The notes below the pieces were generated by a model. It saw only the letters and a program-made list of their open reading frames with translations, was not told the DNA's origin and did not search any database. From Amborella trichopoda (Eukaryota > Streptophyta > Magnoliopsida > Amborellales > Amborellaceae): a stretch of DNA of 64,000 bases. The position numbers were made by a program, and so were the translations under genes. The DNA lies in NCBI RefSeq assembly GCF_000471905.2, contig NW_006500031.1:3031331-3095330 (forward strand). The letters run 5' to 3'. Each line of letters starts with the position of its first letter. Within the stretch, counting starts at the first letter, position 1. Shown here in pieces: positions 20,746 to 32,870 of the stretch.

Positions 20746-23549
20746 TCAGTGGTGACTTAGACCCATAGGTACCAAAAATTATTGTGGACTACGAAAACCT
20801 TGATCAGAATAAGCTTAATTTTGGAGGGATATAAAAAGGTTCTCGATTGACCCCAACAGGCATGAAAGGATGGCATACGGTATTTTAAGAGTGTCCACCA
20901 AGCTTCGTTCTAATCCTATCAAGATAAAGCAGATTATGATGAAATTTACTTTTCGTAGAACCATTATCTATCATGTTGAAAAGTATATCATAACTAGATC
21001 TATACTGCCAACATCTTAGATGAGTACCAGACCATCGCCATTGGATCCGGAAGGCCCATAACCCCTAGATACCAATTGTTTGCTCATTTGGATGCTTTTG
21101 GACCATTCTAGGGCCAATTTACCCAAAATTGGTGGGTTTTGTACTATTCACATGCTGCTTCAATGAACCAATTTCCATTTATGGATACTGATCCATTCAA
21201 TTTCAAGATTTACTTGCAAAGCTCATAACTCACTCATTCAAAGGCCAATCAAGCACAAATTTTGATGTGGTATATCTCATCAAGCCGCACGTTTTGATAT
21301 AAGATTCAACTCGAGAGTATGCTCGGATTGAGAGAAATCATAGAGAGAAGTTGGATGTGTTGCATAATTTTTAAAGATAGACATCCACCCATTCAAATAG
21401 GCATATCTCGAAGCTCCTACATCGAATAGCTTCAAATATGGGTCTGTTGCGACCGTGGTTCGAAGAGCTTTGATTTGAGATAAAATTTGCATGAGATTGA
21501 GGCCGGGAAGGCACCAGATTTGACTTCGCAAGAAGGCACATTTTCTAGTTGCTAGAATTCCATTTTTCATCAACCGCCAAAATATAACAAGTGATCAAAT
21601 TATCATCAAAACGAGGAGTTTTCATTGCAAAATGATCACAACGAACTCCCCTTTGCTTTTTTATCAAGAAAGTGACCAAAGACATCAAGAAACAAGCTAG
21701 ATTGAAGATTCAAAGTTGCAAGTTTATGGGTTTGGCCGGATTTTGAGATCGACCTCAAGACTTCGATTCAAACCCAATAATGGAGATCAAAACAATCATC
21801 TTGACACAACGATCATTTTTATGGTGTTGGATCATCTGAAAACTCGCCTAAATGCACACAAAAGAGCCTCGAACTATAAGGAAGGTAAGAGGCCCCTTCT
21901 TCTTTCTTCTTCTTCGTCACCTCTCTTTCTTCTCCCTTTCCCTCATGTCTTCTCTCTCTCTAACCCAGGGCAAGTGGCTTAGCTGCTGTTCTAGCTCCCT
22001 CTCCCTTCTTCTTCTCTCTCCCCACTCTCTCTCTCTGTTAACCAAGACAAGCGACCTAGCCGCTACTCCAGCTCTCCCCCTCTCTCTTCTCTCTCTCTCC
22101 TTGCTAGGGCAAGTGGCCTAGCCGTTGCCCCACTCTCGTCCCCCTCGTATTCTCTCTCTTGTCCCTCTCTCTCACTCTCTTTTCTCTGTCACCCCAAGGG
22201 TAAGAGGCCCAACAGGTGCCCCACTCTTTCTTACTCTCATTTCTTCTTCTCCCCCCCCCCTCCTACTCTCTCACTCTCACGTTTTCTCCCCCTCTCACCC
22301 TCTCTCATTCTCTTCTCCCCTCTATTCTCTTTTCTCTCATTTTCTTCTTCCTTCTCTCACACAACCCCTCTTCTTCCCTCCTCTTCTTCTTTCTTCTCCC
22401 TCTATCTCTCTCTTCTCTCATGCACTCACCCTTTTCATCCTCTCTCACACACACACTTTCTCTCTACACTTTTTCTCACTTTTTTTTATCATCTTTGCAC
22501 TCTTCCTCTTCTTGTCTCTCCTCTTTCTTCACTCGCCTCATCAACATATCTCGCTTTACCTCCTATCGTTATAAGCCCTCTGAATAATGGCATACATCAA
22601 ATGGTGGCTTGATGATTCAGAGGTTTTTCTTCTATTGCACTTATCTCCTCATACCTTCCCCTTGAGTGAGGGTCTTCTGAGGCCGCAATCAAGCTCAACC
22701 CGATTCCTTGACACTAAGGAACCTTCAGTGTCGGCCTTCTTTTTCTTCTCTCTTCACTTCACTTCATCTTCTTCCGTCTAATTCTAAACCTCCCTTCTCT
22801 TGTTCTTATTCTTCTATCTTCATTTTTATCTTTCACTCTTAAAGGGCTTTTCCAAAACACATCCTGGTCGTGTTAGTCCCACCAGTATAGTATCTTGTGA
22901 ATCCTTCAAGGTATCCGGTAAATACCTCCTTAGGGAGGTGACATTAAAAGGCTGCTCAATTTTTAGGTGACACTTCTCTATCTTCTATCTCCTTTTCCCT
23001 TTCTATACTCTTACCTCTCTTCAATCCCTTTTTCTCTTTTTATACTCCATCTTTCTATTTTCTTCTCCACCTCTTAAACTCTCAACCCCCAAAAAACCCC
23101 TCTGCACTCATTACAGAAAGGCAAACAAAAGAGACGAGATCGTAAGCAATTCCATTAAGTGGGTATCAAAGTTGTACACAGTCGCAAGCAATCCGGAGCC
23201 AGACCAAGCCGAAGAGGCTGGGGGGCTTATGAAATGATCTAAGAACGCTCAGCACCTGGACGTGTCCCGACCTCAAACAAGCGGGGTAAGCCTTACCTCA
23301 CATATTTCCTTTGTTGGCATGAACTGTACATATGCCGCACTGCCTGACCCTTATCCTAGTGGGTACCGGTGTCACCCTCACATGCGCATGCGCTTGAACC
23401 CAAAAGGGGAGGAGCACGGCACACACATGCCTCTTTTCCTCTTCTTCTCCCTGATTAAGAAGAGAGAAGGGATCCTGTGGTTTTAAGAAAGAGGATCATT
23501 TGCACGTGCGAGACAGCGAAAATCCAGGGCTGACCACTCCTACCTCTAA
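20746..23549 (+). mobile_element. LTR-like block inserted in element A
   Basis: Separates two halves of the protease region of A. It contains a TATA-like gaactataaggaagg near 21,875 followed by a long CT-rich tract (about 21,890-22,560), the layout of a promoter with R/U5. A CTTT/CTCTC-rich second tract lies at 22,960-23,080. Long frames in the CT tract (22,125-22,587) are low-complexity Leu/Ser runs and are not called. A tRNA-Met-like primer motif (gtgggtatcaaag) lies near 23,160. Precise ends and family unresolved. Confidence 0.45.
21884..22215 (+). repeat. Five imperfect repeats in CT-rich tract
   Basis: The motif GGgcAAGtGGCCtAgc recurs near 21,884, 21,968, 22,045, 22,107 and 22,198, each followed by CCCC/CTCTC-rich sequence. 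The unit is 62-91 bp. Confidence 0.7.
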
Positions 23550-24159
23550 AAACATTGAAAACCATGGGAATGGATATCAATAGTCTTCAAATTGGGCACA
23601 TGGTGATACAAAGCTTCAATCAGGCAACCCAAAAGGCCATAAGGAACATCAGATTAAAACTCAAAATAGGAGAGTTGGAAGCATATGTTGCTTTCCAAGT
23701 CATTAAAACTAATGCCTCCTATAATGCATTATAGGGACGCTCTTGGCTTCATGATAATGGTATCGTCTCCTCAACCCTTCATCAATGCTTCAAGTACTTT
23801 CATGGGGGGAAACAATGCACGGTCTATGCTGATCGAAAGCATTTCACCAAAGCAAAGGCCCATTATGCTGATGCAAGGTTTTATAACCTTGAAAATTCGA
23901 TTTCCTAGCCAACGATTGCCAAAGAATGTGAAAGTGACTCAGATGAAGATGATGGAATCAGTCAAGTATTGATTAAGGCCTTCAACGATCTGGATGTCGA
24001 AGGTGGAACCAGGCTACTCACCTCCATTGTCCCTATAAAAGTCGAGCCAAGGACATCACATCTCGATGTCACGAATAAAGCCGGGTCTACGTACAAGCTT
24101 TAAGAAAGTGCATCAAGAAAAATGAGGCCATACCTTTAAATATGGTAATTTAAATCCTC
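23550..24159 (+). mobile_element. Element A: protease region, second part
   Basis: Blocks MGMDINSLQIGHMVIQSFNQ, ELEAYVAFQVIKTNASYNALL, STLHQCFKYFHGGKQCTVYAD and KAKAHYADARFY continue the protease region and match the equivalent stretch of B. Ends at the 8-bp duplication that flanks the solo LTR. Fossil. Confidence 0.75.
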
Positions 24160-24167
24160 AATGGTAG
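24160..24167. repeat. Target duplication, left copy (aatggtag)
   Basis: Identical to 25,433-25,440 on the other side of the solo LTR. Because LTR elements usually copy five bases, part of this 8-bp match may be chance or LTR end. Confidence 0.6.
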
Positions 24168-25432
24168 TTATACAGCCCCCAGGCTCACAATATCATAAGA
24201 AAAATGAATTATGACTCATCGATAAATCAAGGGTTGGATAATGGGAGAGGAATGGTATTTACGATGAAAATTGAACAGATCTTCTGACGAAGATCTCTCG
24301 GGTTTTGACACTTTAAACTGATAAAAATGGTGTGGTAGAGAGAGTGGAACAAATCGAATTGAGATCTGAGGCCAGATCGGCCCAGAAACGAGCAGATCCG
24401 CTCTCATATCTGTGGCAGAGCCAGCATAATCCAAAACATTAAAACACGAGTTCAAAGCAAAAAACTGACCAAAATTAATTAAAATAAAATCAAGACAATC
24501 AGAAGACAAAGAAAGAAAGGATAAGAGAACAATACCAAACCGGCCCGGATGGCCAGGGACCCCGAGCCTTCGAGGGCTCGCCTGTATCAAAACTAACATC
24601 CTCTTTGCCTCTCTGATTCAGAAGTTGACCAGAAGATCTTTGATTTTTAAAGGGTTATTGTACCCTAGAGATGATTTAGAACTAGAGTTCCTTAGGTCTA
24701 GGTTAATCTCAGGCTTAGGTTTAGGGTTTTCAGGTTAGGGTTTTACGCTTAACTTTCTCTGAGCAAAGGGGGGCTAGGGTCTCAATTTTCCTCTTTTTCT
24801 CTCTCCCCTCTATGGCCACGAAAATGAGGTTTTATAAGGGCCAAGGATCTGTTGGGAAGGACATCTTTACATAACTAACAAAACCCCCAACCAAAGATAC
24901 CATTTTGGGGATTCAGGTTTGGGCAACACCAATGGTGTCACCTGGGTGACATGCCTAATGTCACCCAAACAAATATGGTAAAAACTACACAAAACATAAA
25001 TAAATCGAGACACAAAATAAATTTCTGATTGGGCCTGAACAGCGCTGAACGACACCAGTCATGTCGCCCGATCGACACTAGTAGTGTCGCCCTAGTCTGG
25101 GCAGCACCACTCATGTCGCCCAGTCTAGGCTGGACGACGCACCTGGTGTCGCCTAAACCAAAGTTGGTCCAAACTAAAAATTTCTACTTCACTTGTGTTC
25201 CTCAGTCTCTTGTGAAGCTTTGAGAGAAAATTTGGGTTAAAAAGGATTTTTCCACTATTTTTAATGATTTGTTTGGTAAAACATGGCGTTTGTAAGACTG
25301 GATGAAAACAGGGTATGTGCAGGGTTCTAGGTAGGCAGAATAGTCCTGGGTCACAGGGTAGGCTTAGGATAATGCGATCCTAAAGGTTTAGGAAACCGGA
25401 TAATTTGCCAGATTTAAAATGGGATGTCTACA
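24168..25432 (-). mobile_element. Solo LTR, Tat-type, minus strand, in element A
   Basis: About 1,265 bp. On the minus strand it begins TGTAGACATCCCATTTTAA, the same style as the LTR ending at 30,778. It has a TATA-type CTTATAAAACC near 24,835 followed by an AG-rich leader (GGGGAGAGAGAAAAAG). Inside, near 24,930-25,155, a short motif around GTGTCGCCC/ATGTCGCCC repeats several times. No internal retroelement genes accompany it, and the matching flanks indicate a solo LTR, which arises by recombination between two LTRs. Confidence 0.7.
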
Positions 25433-25440
25433 AATGGTAG

Positions 25441-26195
25441 CACCATTCCAAGCCATTGAGGATATGTCTCGTAGAAAGCTCAAGACTCAGGGCTTGGGAT
25501 ACACACTATCATTCGAGTCAGCCTTGAAAATTGTTAAAAAGGAAAATATACAATCTAATGTCTTGTAGCCATGATGATCAACAACAGTAATTAATCCATA
25601 GGTGACTTTGCGTTGGAGACTGTTCCTCAGCAATTAGAAGGTGGACGTCTGGCCATGGATGATGAACTGATCAAAATCAACCTAGAATAGAAGGGGATCA
25701 TAGGTCCATCTTCATAAGCATTGCATTAAACCCAGATGAGGAAGTGCACTAACTTCCTTTGAATTAATTGATATGTCTTTGCCTGGAACAACTAGGAGAT
25801 GTCACAGCTGGATCCTATTGTCTCCACTCATAAGTTGGAGGTCGATCCCAATATTAAGCCAATAAAGCAACCACCGAGGATGTTTCACCCGGATATTGCT
25901 CCCCATATTGAAGCTAAGGTCAGCAAATAGGTAAAGGTTGGATTTATCAGGGAAGTCGCATACCCCAAACGGTTGGAAAAAATCCATGCTTGTATCGATT
26001 TTTGTAACCTCAATGTGGTCTGCCCCAAAGAGAACTTTTCCTACCTCTCACAGAAATCATGATTACTTCAAATAATAGCATGTGAGGCCTTCTCCTTCAT
26101 GGATGGGTACTCGGGATATAAACAAATAATAATGGCGCCTGAAGATGAGGAATTGACCAACTTCAGATCCATCAAAAAATATATTGCTACAAAGT
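25441..26195 (+). mobile_element. Element A: start of reverse transcriptase region
   Basis: Blocks FESALKIVKKENIQSN, LEGGRLAMDDELIKINLE, QLDPIVSTHKLEVDPNIKP, FHPDIAPHIEAKV, GFIREVAYPK, CIDFCNLNVVCPK and FSFMDGYSGYKQIIMAPED are the N-terminal half of a Tat-lineage reverse transcriptase. Fossil with several breaks. Confidence 0.85.
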
Positions 26196-27130
26196 AATGT
26201 CATTCGAGTTGAAAAATATCAGAGCAACTTATCAGCGTGCTATGACGGTCATATTCGAAGATATCCTTCATAATATGGTAGAATGTTATGGGATGATTTG
26301 GTGCTTAAATCCAAAGACCAGTCAACCCACATCAAGTATTTGGAAGTTGTATTCAAGAGGGCTAAGGAAACACCAACTAAAGATGAATCCCTTCAAATGC
26401 ATATTTGGGGTGAAATCTGGAAAATTCTTGGGCTTCATAATAAGTCCTCATGGGATTGAGATCGATCCAACTGAAATCAGAGCTATATAGGATATGCCAC
26501 CACCTAAAAGCCTGTGTGAGCTAAAGTCCTTGCATAGAAAGTTAGCCTACATCCAAAGGTTCATATCTAACCTCTCTGAAAGGTGCAAGCCCTTCTCTCG
26601 ATTAATGAAGAAAGATGCCCCCTTTGTGTGGGATGAATCATGTCAAAGGGCTTTCCAAGACATCAAATGTTGCCTGTTGAAACCACCGGTCCTTACCGCT
26701 CCTATTCTAGGTGTGTTGATCATCCTTTATGTGACAACCTTAGAGGGGTCTCTAAGTGCTCTTCTCGCCCAGCATAATGATGATAGCAAAGAGGTAGCAT
26801 TGTACTATTTATGCCACACCACGTTGTCAACTGAGCATAACTATTAGTACATTAAGAAGATGTGTCTAGCACTTGTCTTTACAGAAAAAAAGCTACGACA
26901 CTATCTCTTGGTACCCCTAATATGTCTTGTATTGTATGCATATTCATTCAAGTATTTGATGACTATATCTGCTTTGTCTAGGTGTTTAGCCAAGTGGGCT
27001 ATGCTCCTCATGGAGTTTGGCATTACTTATGTCCCACAAAAGGCAGTCAAAGGACAAGCCTTGGCAAACTTTCTAGCCACCCATGTATTACCTGAAGGGT
27101 TATCATTGAATGAGGACTTGTCCGATTAGG
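26196..27130 (+). mobile_element. Element A: reverse transcriptase end and RNase H
   Basis: Long frames at 26,197-26,490, 26,494-26,847 and 26,860-27,129. Blocks include GATYQRAMT-like RATYQRAMTVIFEDILHNMV, KMNPFKCIFGVKSGKFLGF, then the connection and RNase H segments FSRLMKKDAPFVWDESCQRAF and SALLAQHNDD. The end (KWAMLLMEFGITYVPQKAVKG, QALANFLATH) is typical of gypsy RNase H. Fossil. Confidence 0.88.
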
Positions 27131-27400
27131 AAGTTTTGTAAACTGATGAGTTTACAAGATGACAAATGTTCTTTGATGGTGCTTCTCAAGCAAAGGGAGC
27201 CGGAGCCGAGTTCTTCTTTGTGACACTCGATAAAGGCCACCTTCCTTATGCTCTCTTTGAAGGAAAGATACTCAAATAACGTGGCAGAATACTAGGCACT
27301 GATAATTGGCCTTGACATGGCAATCGAAATGGATATCAGATTTGGACTCCTAGTTGATAGTCTGATAGTTGAAGGGGATATATGAGGGACAAAAAGACAA
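27131..27400 (+). mobile_element. Element A: second (archaeal-type) RNase H
   Basis: Blocks MFFDGASQAKGAGAEFFFV and NWPxxMAIEMDI-like sequence match the additional RNase H (with its DGAS motif) that is a mark of the Tat lineage. Fossil. Confidence 0.7.
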
Positions 27401-27639
27401 ACTCAAGCCCTATTACAATACCGTGAGATATCTCCTCAAAAAATTGGATGAGGTTACATTGGCACACATACCATGAGGATGTAATGTCCAAGAAGATGCC
27501 TTGATAAAGCTTGGAGCCGCCATGATCCCTGAACCCGAGATCCCACTTCATGTTCCTATTCAAGCGTGGCGTGCAATCCTTGTAATAGAATGACCCAATT
27601 CTAAACGGACCTCTAGGCTGAATTTCCTCCATATCCTAT

Positions 27640-28630
27640 GGGAGACATAAGGAAGCTAGAGGAAGGGTCCACCCTCGCAAATGTTTTTCTTCCACTGAAG
27701 TACCCCGACAAGATTGGTTCCCACCTTTCTTGGATTATATCCTAGATGGGCAATTGCCTTCATGTAGAAGAGAAAGACTAGCCTTCAAGAGGCATGCCAC
27801 AAGCTTCACAATTTTGAATGACCAACTTTATAGAAGGTCACATGATGGAATGTTATTAAGATTCCTCACAGATGAGGAAGGATACGTAGCCTTGAAAGGG
27901 GTATACGCCGGTGTGTGTGGTATGTATCAATCTAATCCTAAGCTTTATCATTAACTTCACCGATGGGCTATTTCTGGCATACAATCTCGAGGGATTCATT
28001 CGACTATGCCAAAAGATGTAATGCATATCAAATACATGCTGACTATATTTATCAGTCTCTTGAATTGTTACATCTGACTCTTATGACATGGTTGTTCTCT
28101 CAATGGGGATGGATATCGTGGGACCAATCACCCCAACATCAGTAGGCATACATATTGGTTGCCACAAACTATTTTTTTGAAATTGGCGAAAGTCGTTCCA
28201 CTTCGAAGGGTAACCAGCAAGATTGTGGCCGACTTTGTACATTGCTATATCGTTTATGGATTTGGAGTACCAAATAATATCATGTCCAATAATGGATCTC
28301 AATTTAAGAATGACCACATCACACGATTGGCCAACCAATTCAATATTGATTGGAGATACTCATCCATGTACAACCCAAAAGCCTTTAACAAGAACCTTTA
28401 CAAGGCTTTGAATAAACCTACTAAGGAGAGCCAATGAGATTGACATGAGAGACTGTCAAAGGCCCTTTGGGCATATCGGACAGGTAGAAAAAATGCAACC
28501 ATGGCAACCCCATATTCATTAGTTTACGGAGCTGAAGCCGTCATACCCCTAGAAGTCCAGCTAGCCTCTTTTAAGAATCCAGATCCGTGTTATCTAAGAG
28601 CCTAGAAACGAGGGTTAACCACCTTTATGT
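27640..28630 (+). mobile_element. Element A: integrase
   Basis: Frames at 27,730-27,954, 27,963-28,145 and 28,159-28,437. Blocks: MGYFWHTISRDSFDYAKRC (zinc-binding-domain region), GMDIVGPITP, VVPLRRVTSKIVADFV, FGVPNNIMSNNGSQFKN, FNIDWRYSSMYNPKA and, further on, ALWAYRTG and ATPYSLVYGAEAVIP. This is the core of a gypsy integrase, and the end of the recognisable polyprotein of A. Fossil. Confidence 0.85.
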
Positions 28631-28649
28631 GAATAAATTACATAATCGA

Positions 28650-30778
28650 ACTTAAATTTCCTTGGATTAGGATGGCGTGGTGTCCTTGGTTTGTTTTATG
28701 GTAGTTGACTATGATGGGGGCAGAGAATTATAGGAGAGGGGATTTAACTAAGGTAAAGGGAGATATAGTTAAATTTAGGGACTTAACCAAGATTTGAGTA
28801 TGTGACGTTTGGGGTTCAGGATATGAATTATGGTTAGGGTGAGGGGGTTAGGTGCAAGGACTTAACTAGAGTTTGACTAGGGATGGATTGGATTACCTAA
28901 TTATGGATAAGAGTAGATGTAAGTTTTTCTCTTATTAAGTTTTCCTCTCCACTCAAGTTAGAGTGATAGAGTTTCTATCTCTTCTCAAGCAAGAAAAAAA
29001 TTCTCTCAAATGGTGAGTTTGGGGGTTTTTATAGACACCCCCCTTGAACATGGGTAGATAATCACTTATTGAAACTGTTGATGTGTGCGTGATCAAAAAT
29101 AGGGGGCCTTCATTCTTCATGTTTCAGCATCGAAATGGGTGATCTATCACCAGAAAAATGTAGATTGGGCCACATCAATCGTTTTGAGATGAATTTTCAT
29201 AGAAACTCCGTGGATCAATGAGCTTTCTACCCTTTTTCAATGTAGGGGTTTCATGCGATTTCCGTAAGCATGCTTTGATTGATATCTCCATAATGTCGCA
29301 TTATTGGTTATTCCATGATCATTTTTCACCAAGAAATCAAGGAAAAATACCTAGATCGATCAAGTTACGGCCCTTTGAAACTATCGGAGCCACGAAATTC
29401 TAATTTTAAGCCAAAACGACATCTCAGGCTCCTTCGCCATTTGAGAGATATCGAGGCAAGAATTTTGCCCAAAATCTAGGCCATGTTGTAGGCCATGTTG
29501 GGGGTATATCATGAACCTTAAAGCTTTAATAGTGTACATCCCCCTATTTTTGGAAACTGACGTCTATGGGTATACATTTGGCTTGAAATTCGGGGAATAG
29601 GGGTTTTAAGATTCTCAAAGTCTATCCATTAGGAAAAGGGGCTGAGGTCGTGCTGGTAGTACCCCCATACCTTAGTCACCTCATTGTGGTTTTCATTCCC
29701 ACTGACACCCCATTAACACTTTCAAAACAACTAATTCCTAAACTATTTGAAAAACCAGTGATACCACCCCACTAACACCTTAAAAAAACTAATTCATAAA
29801 CTACTTGAAAAAATGGGTAGGGGCTTGCCTTCCCCTCTAAATTACCCAAAAAAAAAAAAAGTCTATCTATTAGGGTCCCGAGGTCAATTTCTTAGGGTAT
29901 TTTACAATTTGTCTCCCTATAGTCGTACACAATAAGCATGGGACATTGTATCTTGATTTCTTCTCTGTATCTTCTTGCCCCGATGTTATATTTTAATGAA
30001 ATTTGGGTATGACTTTGAGATGCTAGGGGCTATCTATATGATGTCTTTGGGGCCAATTTGAGTCCATTTCCAGGGCTTTTAATCATGGTATGTTATTATG
30101 TGGTTCATAGCGGGCCGAGACCGCAATAGATCCCTTGAGCCATGGTTTTTATTAAGGAGACCCTTTGTGGGTCTTGTATGTTTACGCCGAATTTGATCTT
30201 GTTGAGGGGCCCAATGGTGATCTTAGTGTCCTTGGCAGTTTTCCTACATATTTGGCACCAGAATTCTGTTGGTGCTTCCAATTTTTTATTTCATGGTTCT
30301 CTATGGGGGTGTTGCTTCAAAAATCTATGCAAACAACCTGAGTCTGATGTTCCAGACATCAGATTGTTTTTTTGTTTTATTTTTCTGAAATTTAGGTATT
30401 GGTCTAAAGTTCCAAACCTCCGACCGCTTGGCTTGCACGAACTATGTCTAAACCAAACGCTTTGATGTTCCAGACCTTGAATAGGTACCTGGACTACGAA
30501 TTTCACTGCTCAGGGACCGGTCTAAGATTCCATCTGTCTAAGGTCTAGAACTTCGAACCGATCCCTTAGCATTCTTAGGGAGTCTGCCTAATGTTGGCTT
30601 CTTTAAGCATGCTTTTTGGGCAATCAAAATCCCGGTCCCTTACATCCTCTAAAAGTAGCAAAAGTAAAGATGAAGTTTGCGATGCTTTATCCTTGTTAAC
30701 GTAGAAATCCAATGTTCAGATTTTCGTCCAAGGATTTGCGGAAATCAATTACCCTTTGTGGAAGATAGAATGTCTACA
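28650..30778 (-). mobile_element. Tat-type LTR, minus strand (probable solo LTR)
   Basis: The minus strand starts TGTAGACATTCTATCTTCC at 30,778. Much further on, near 29,025, lies GTCTATAAAAACCCCC, a clear TATA box, followed by an AG-rich leader with GAGAGAATTTTTTTCTTGC. The left end is not certain (it could lie nearer 28,940). It abuts the integrase end of A. Non-coding. Short frames inside (30,142-30,465 for example) have no domain. Motifs GATGTTCCAGAC recur near 30,345 and 30,466. Confidence 0.55.
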
Positions 30779-30949
30779 TAAGTGGTTTCCCATCTTGGGT
30801 TGACTATGGAAGTTCACTCATGTGACCCATTTACTCTACATTGGCCATGTAAAGCTTTTGACTTGAACTCCATTTGGATTGCGAATATAATGATTTGTAA
30901 TATAGTTATAGAAAAAGTATGCAAAGAGATCATTTACTTTCGGTACAAA

Positions 30950-31108
30950 GAGGTTATAATCATTTATGTCAATCGGATTTCAAATTGGGTAGTTGTAAAA
31001 GTATTATTATCTAGACTCAAAGTTCAAAAAAACATTATCGAACTTTGTGACACTGCCCCAAGCCGTCCAATTTGATATTGAATGATTAAAATTAATTTTG
31101 ACCTCCTT
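30950..31108. mobile_element. Small TIR MITE family 'M', copy 3
   Basis: About 159 bp. The left end aggttataatcatttatg mirrors the right end (reverse complement aggaggtcaaaattaattt). It shares with copy 2 the core CTCAAAgTTCAAAA...TCGAACTTTGTgaCAC followed by CCCAAGC. Non-coding. Confidence 0.6.
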
Positions 31109-32249
31109 CTAATAAAGATAAAGAAAATTTATTTATGTACCACTTTATTTTATATTTTCTACATTTTTGTTCAATTTTATGTGAAATTTATATGGAAGGA
31201 GGGTGCGTTTTTTCCTCCCAAGGTTGTCTCTCAATCCGATATTAGCAATATTGGACTTGTTTATATTTTTTTTTTTTCTTTTTCTCCAAACCGTAGGGCT
31301 CTCAAGTACATGACGAAGGCATATCTGGGGATGTCTGATGTTCCAAATATCAGACAACCCTAAATATTGATCAATTGACCAAACCTGCGTCATGGTAAGT
31401 GCGTAAGGTTTCGGTCAGAGGATTAAAATCTCGAACTGCTTATTATCACATTAAGATAGGGAGGACAAGCAGTCGGTGGTTCAACACGTCGGAACGCTTG
31501 CTGTGAAATAATATGACTATATTTCGTTTCTTCGAAACAAAAATAGTTTATGAAGATATTTGAAAATCACTCGTTTAAATCTTTTCTTAAATAATGGAGT
31601 CTTTCGGGGAAAAAAAAATCGTATTTTAAACTAAATGCTTCCCATTAACATTATCTTTCCCTTGTGGTATAATAGCCATTATTTGCATGCCCGTCGACCA
31701 AAGCCACTGCAGCATGTCGACCTCATGAATAGTTTGCATGGACTAGTTTGCTACCCTGATACGTAGCACAACTTTGTTAAAAACATTTTTTTTTTCAAAA
31801 AAAATTATTTCTTAAAAAATTTCAAATTGCAAATTTTCTAGTAACTTTAAAGACACAAGAACAATTGAAGAAAATGAAATATTACCACATCATATCATTT
31901 TCAAAAATATACAATTTAATTTATCTCCTTTTGAGAAGCATCATTCAAAGGGGCGTCGATGTTGGCTTATTAGTTGACTATTTATGTTGCAATGTTAAGT
32001 TCTTCACTATCCATTCAAAGTCAATGAAATGAACCATCTTCCCTGCATATGCCATATACATACACATAGGCCGTTTATTTTTTTATCCAATTTATTTAAG
32101 CCGAATCTGAACTAATCTCATCTCTTAACAATTTTCTGGTACTCTATTTCGTTTGACTGTTTTTTTAACTCTTTTTTCCTATAACTCTTTTTTCCTAAGA
32201 TTAATATACCGATGTTTTGTATTATCGATATATTGTATTCTCAATGTTT
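31109..32249. other. No recognisable gene
   Basis: AT-rich. A second copy of the TCTGATGTTCCA(A/G)A sequence of the preceding LTR is found near 31,336, suggesting a further decayed piece of the same LTR family at about 31,190-31,500. Homopolymer T and A runs near 31,780. Nothing coding. Confidence 0.4.
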
Positions 32250-32870
32250 TAAAAATGGCGATCTATATCGGGAATCAGTGGGGCCAGTCCGGCTCCCAAC
32301 ATATATCTGGAACTGGCCAGTTCCTGTTGGGAAAAGTGTCTGACCAGCTGTGCCGGATTGCAAGATATCCCTCAGTTCGGCAAAAAAATTGTGTTGGACC
32401 ATGGACTCTAGTTTACTAGAATGGGTCTGGCAGTAGCATGTGTTGGACTAGTAGGAAAATGTGTCAGACCGGTTGGAAAATGTGCTGAACTAGTGTGAAA
32501 TGTGACGGATGAGTTGGAAAATGTGCCATATCGGTGGGTTGCCGGTGGAAATGCCTCGGTATGGCAGTCAATTGTGTTGTATCAGATCCCAAGCTTATGG
32601 AAATGCCTTGGTCTGACAGGAATTGTGCTGGAACGGATCTCAGAGCCTCTGGAAATGAGTCATTCTGATAGGAATCATTGAACTGGTGCAAGGCTTCTAG
32701 AAATAAATCGGTCCATTAGAAAATTGTTTCGGATCGGTGCGAGGCTTTTGGAAATGCCTCGATCAAACAAAAAAAGGGGTGCCAGGCCGCCTTTTGAAAA
32801 TCCAGAAGCCTCTGTAAGGCAGCATACTTGCCTGATCAACATCTAGAAAACCAGAGGCCTGTCTGGGACA
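32250..32870. repeat. Degenerate short-repeat region
   Basis: Variants of GGTTGGAAAATGTGCTGAAC and GGAAATGCCTCGGTCTGAC recur many times with drifting spacing. The left end (GGCTCCCAACATATATCTGG, then AACTGGCCAG) resembles 56,128-56,160, where GGCTCCCAATATATGACAAG and AACTGGACCGG occur. Short frames here are repeat by-products. Confidence 0.5.

Noticed and set aside
22125-22587. Long plus-strand frames (149 and 123 residues)
   Set aside because: They translate a CT-rich low-complexity tract into Leu/Ser runs. No start context or domain.
24990-25160. GTGTCGCCC repeats as a regulatory array
   Set aside because: They lie inside the solo LTR and are best taken as LTR sequence. Spacing is irregular.
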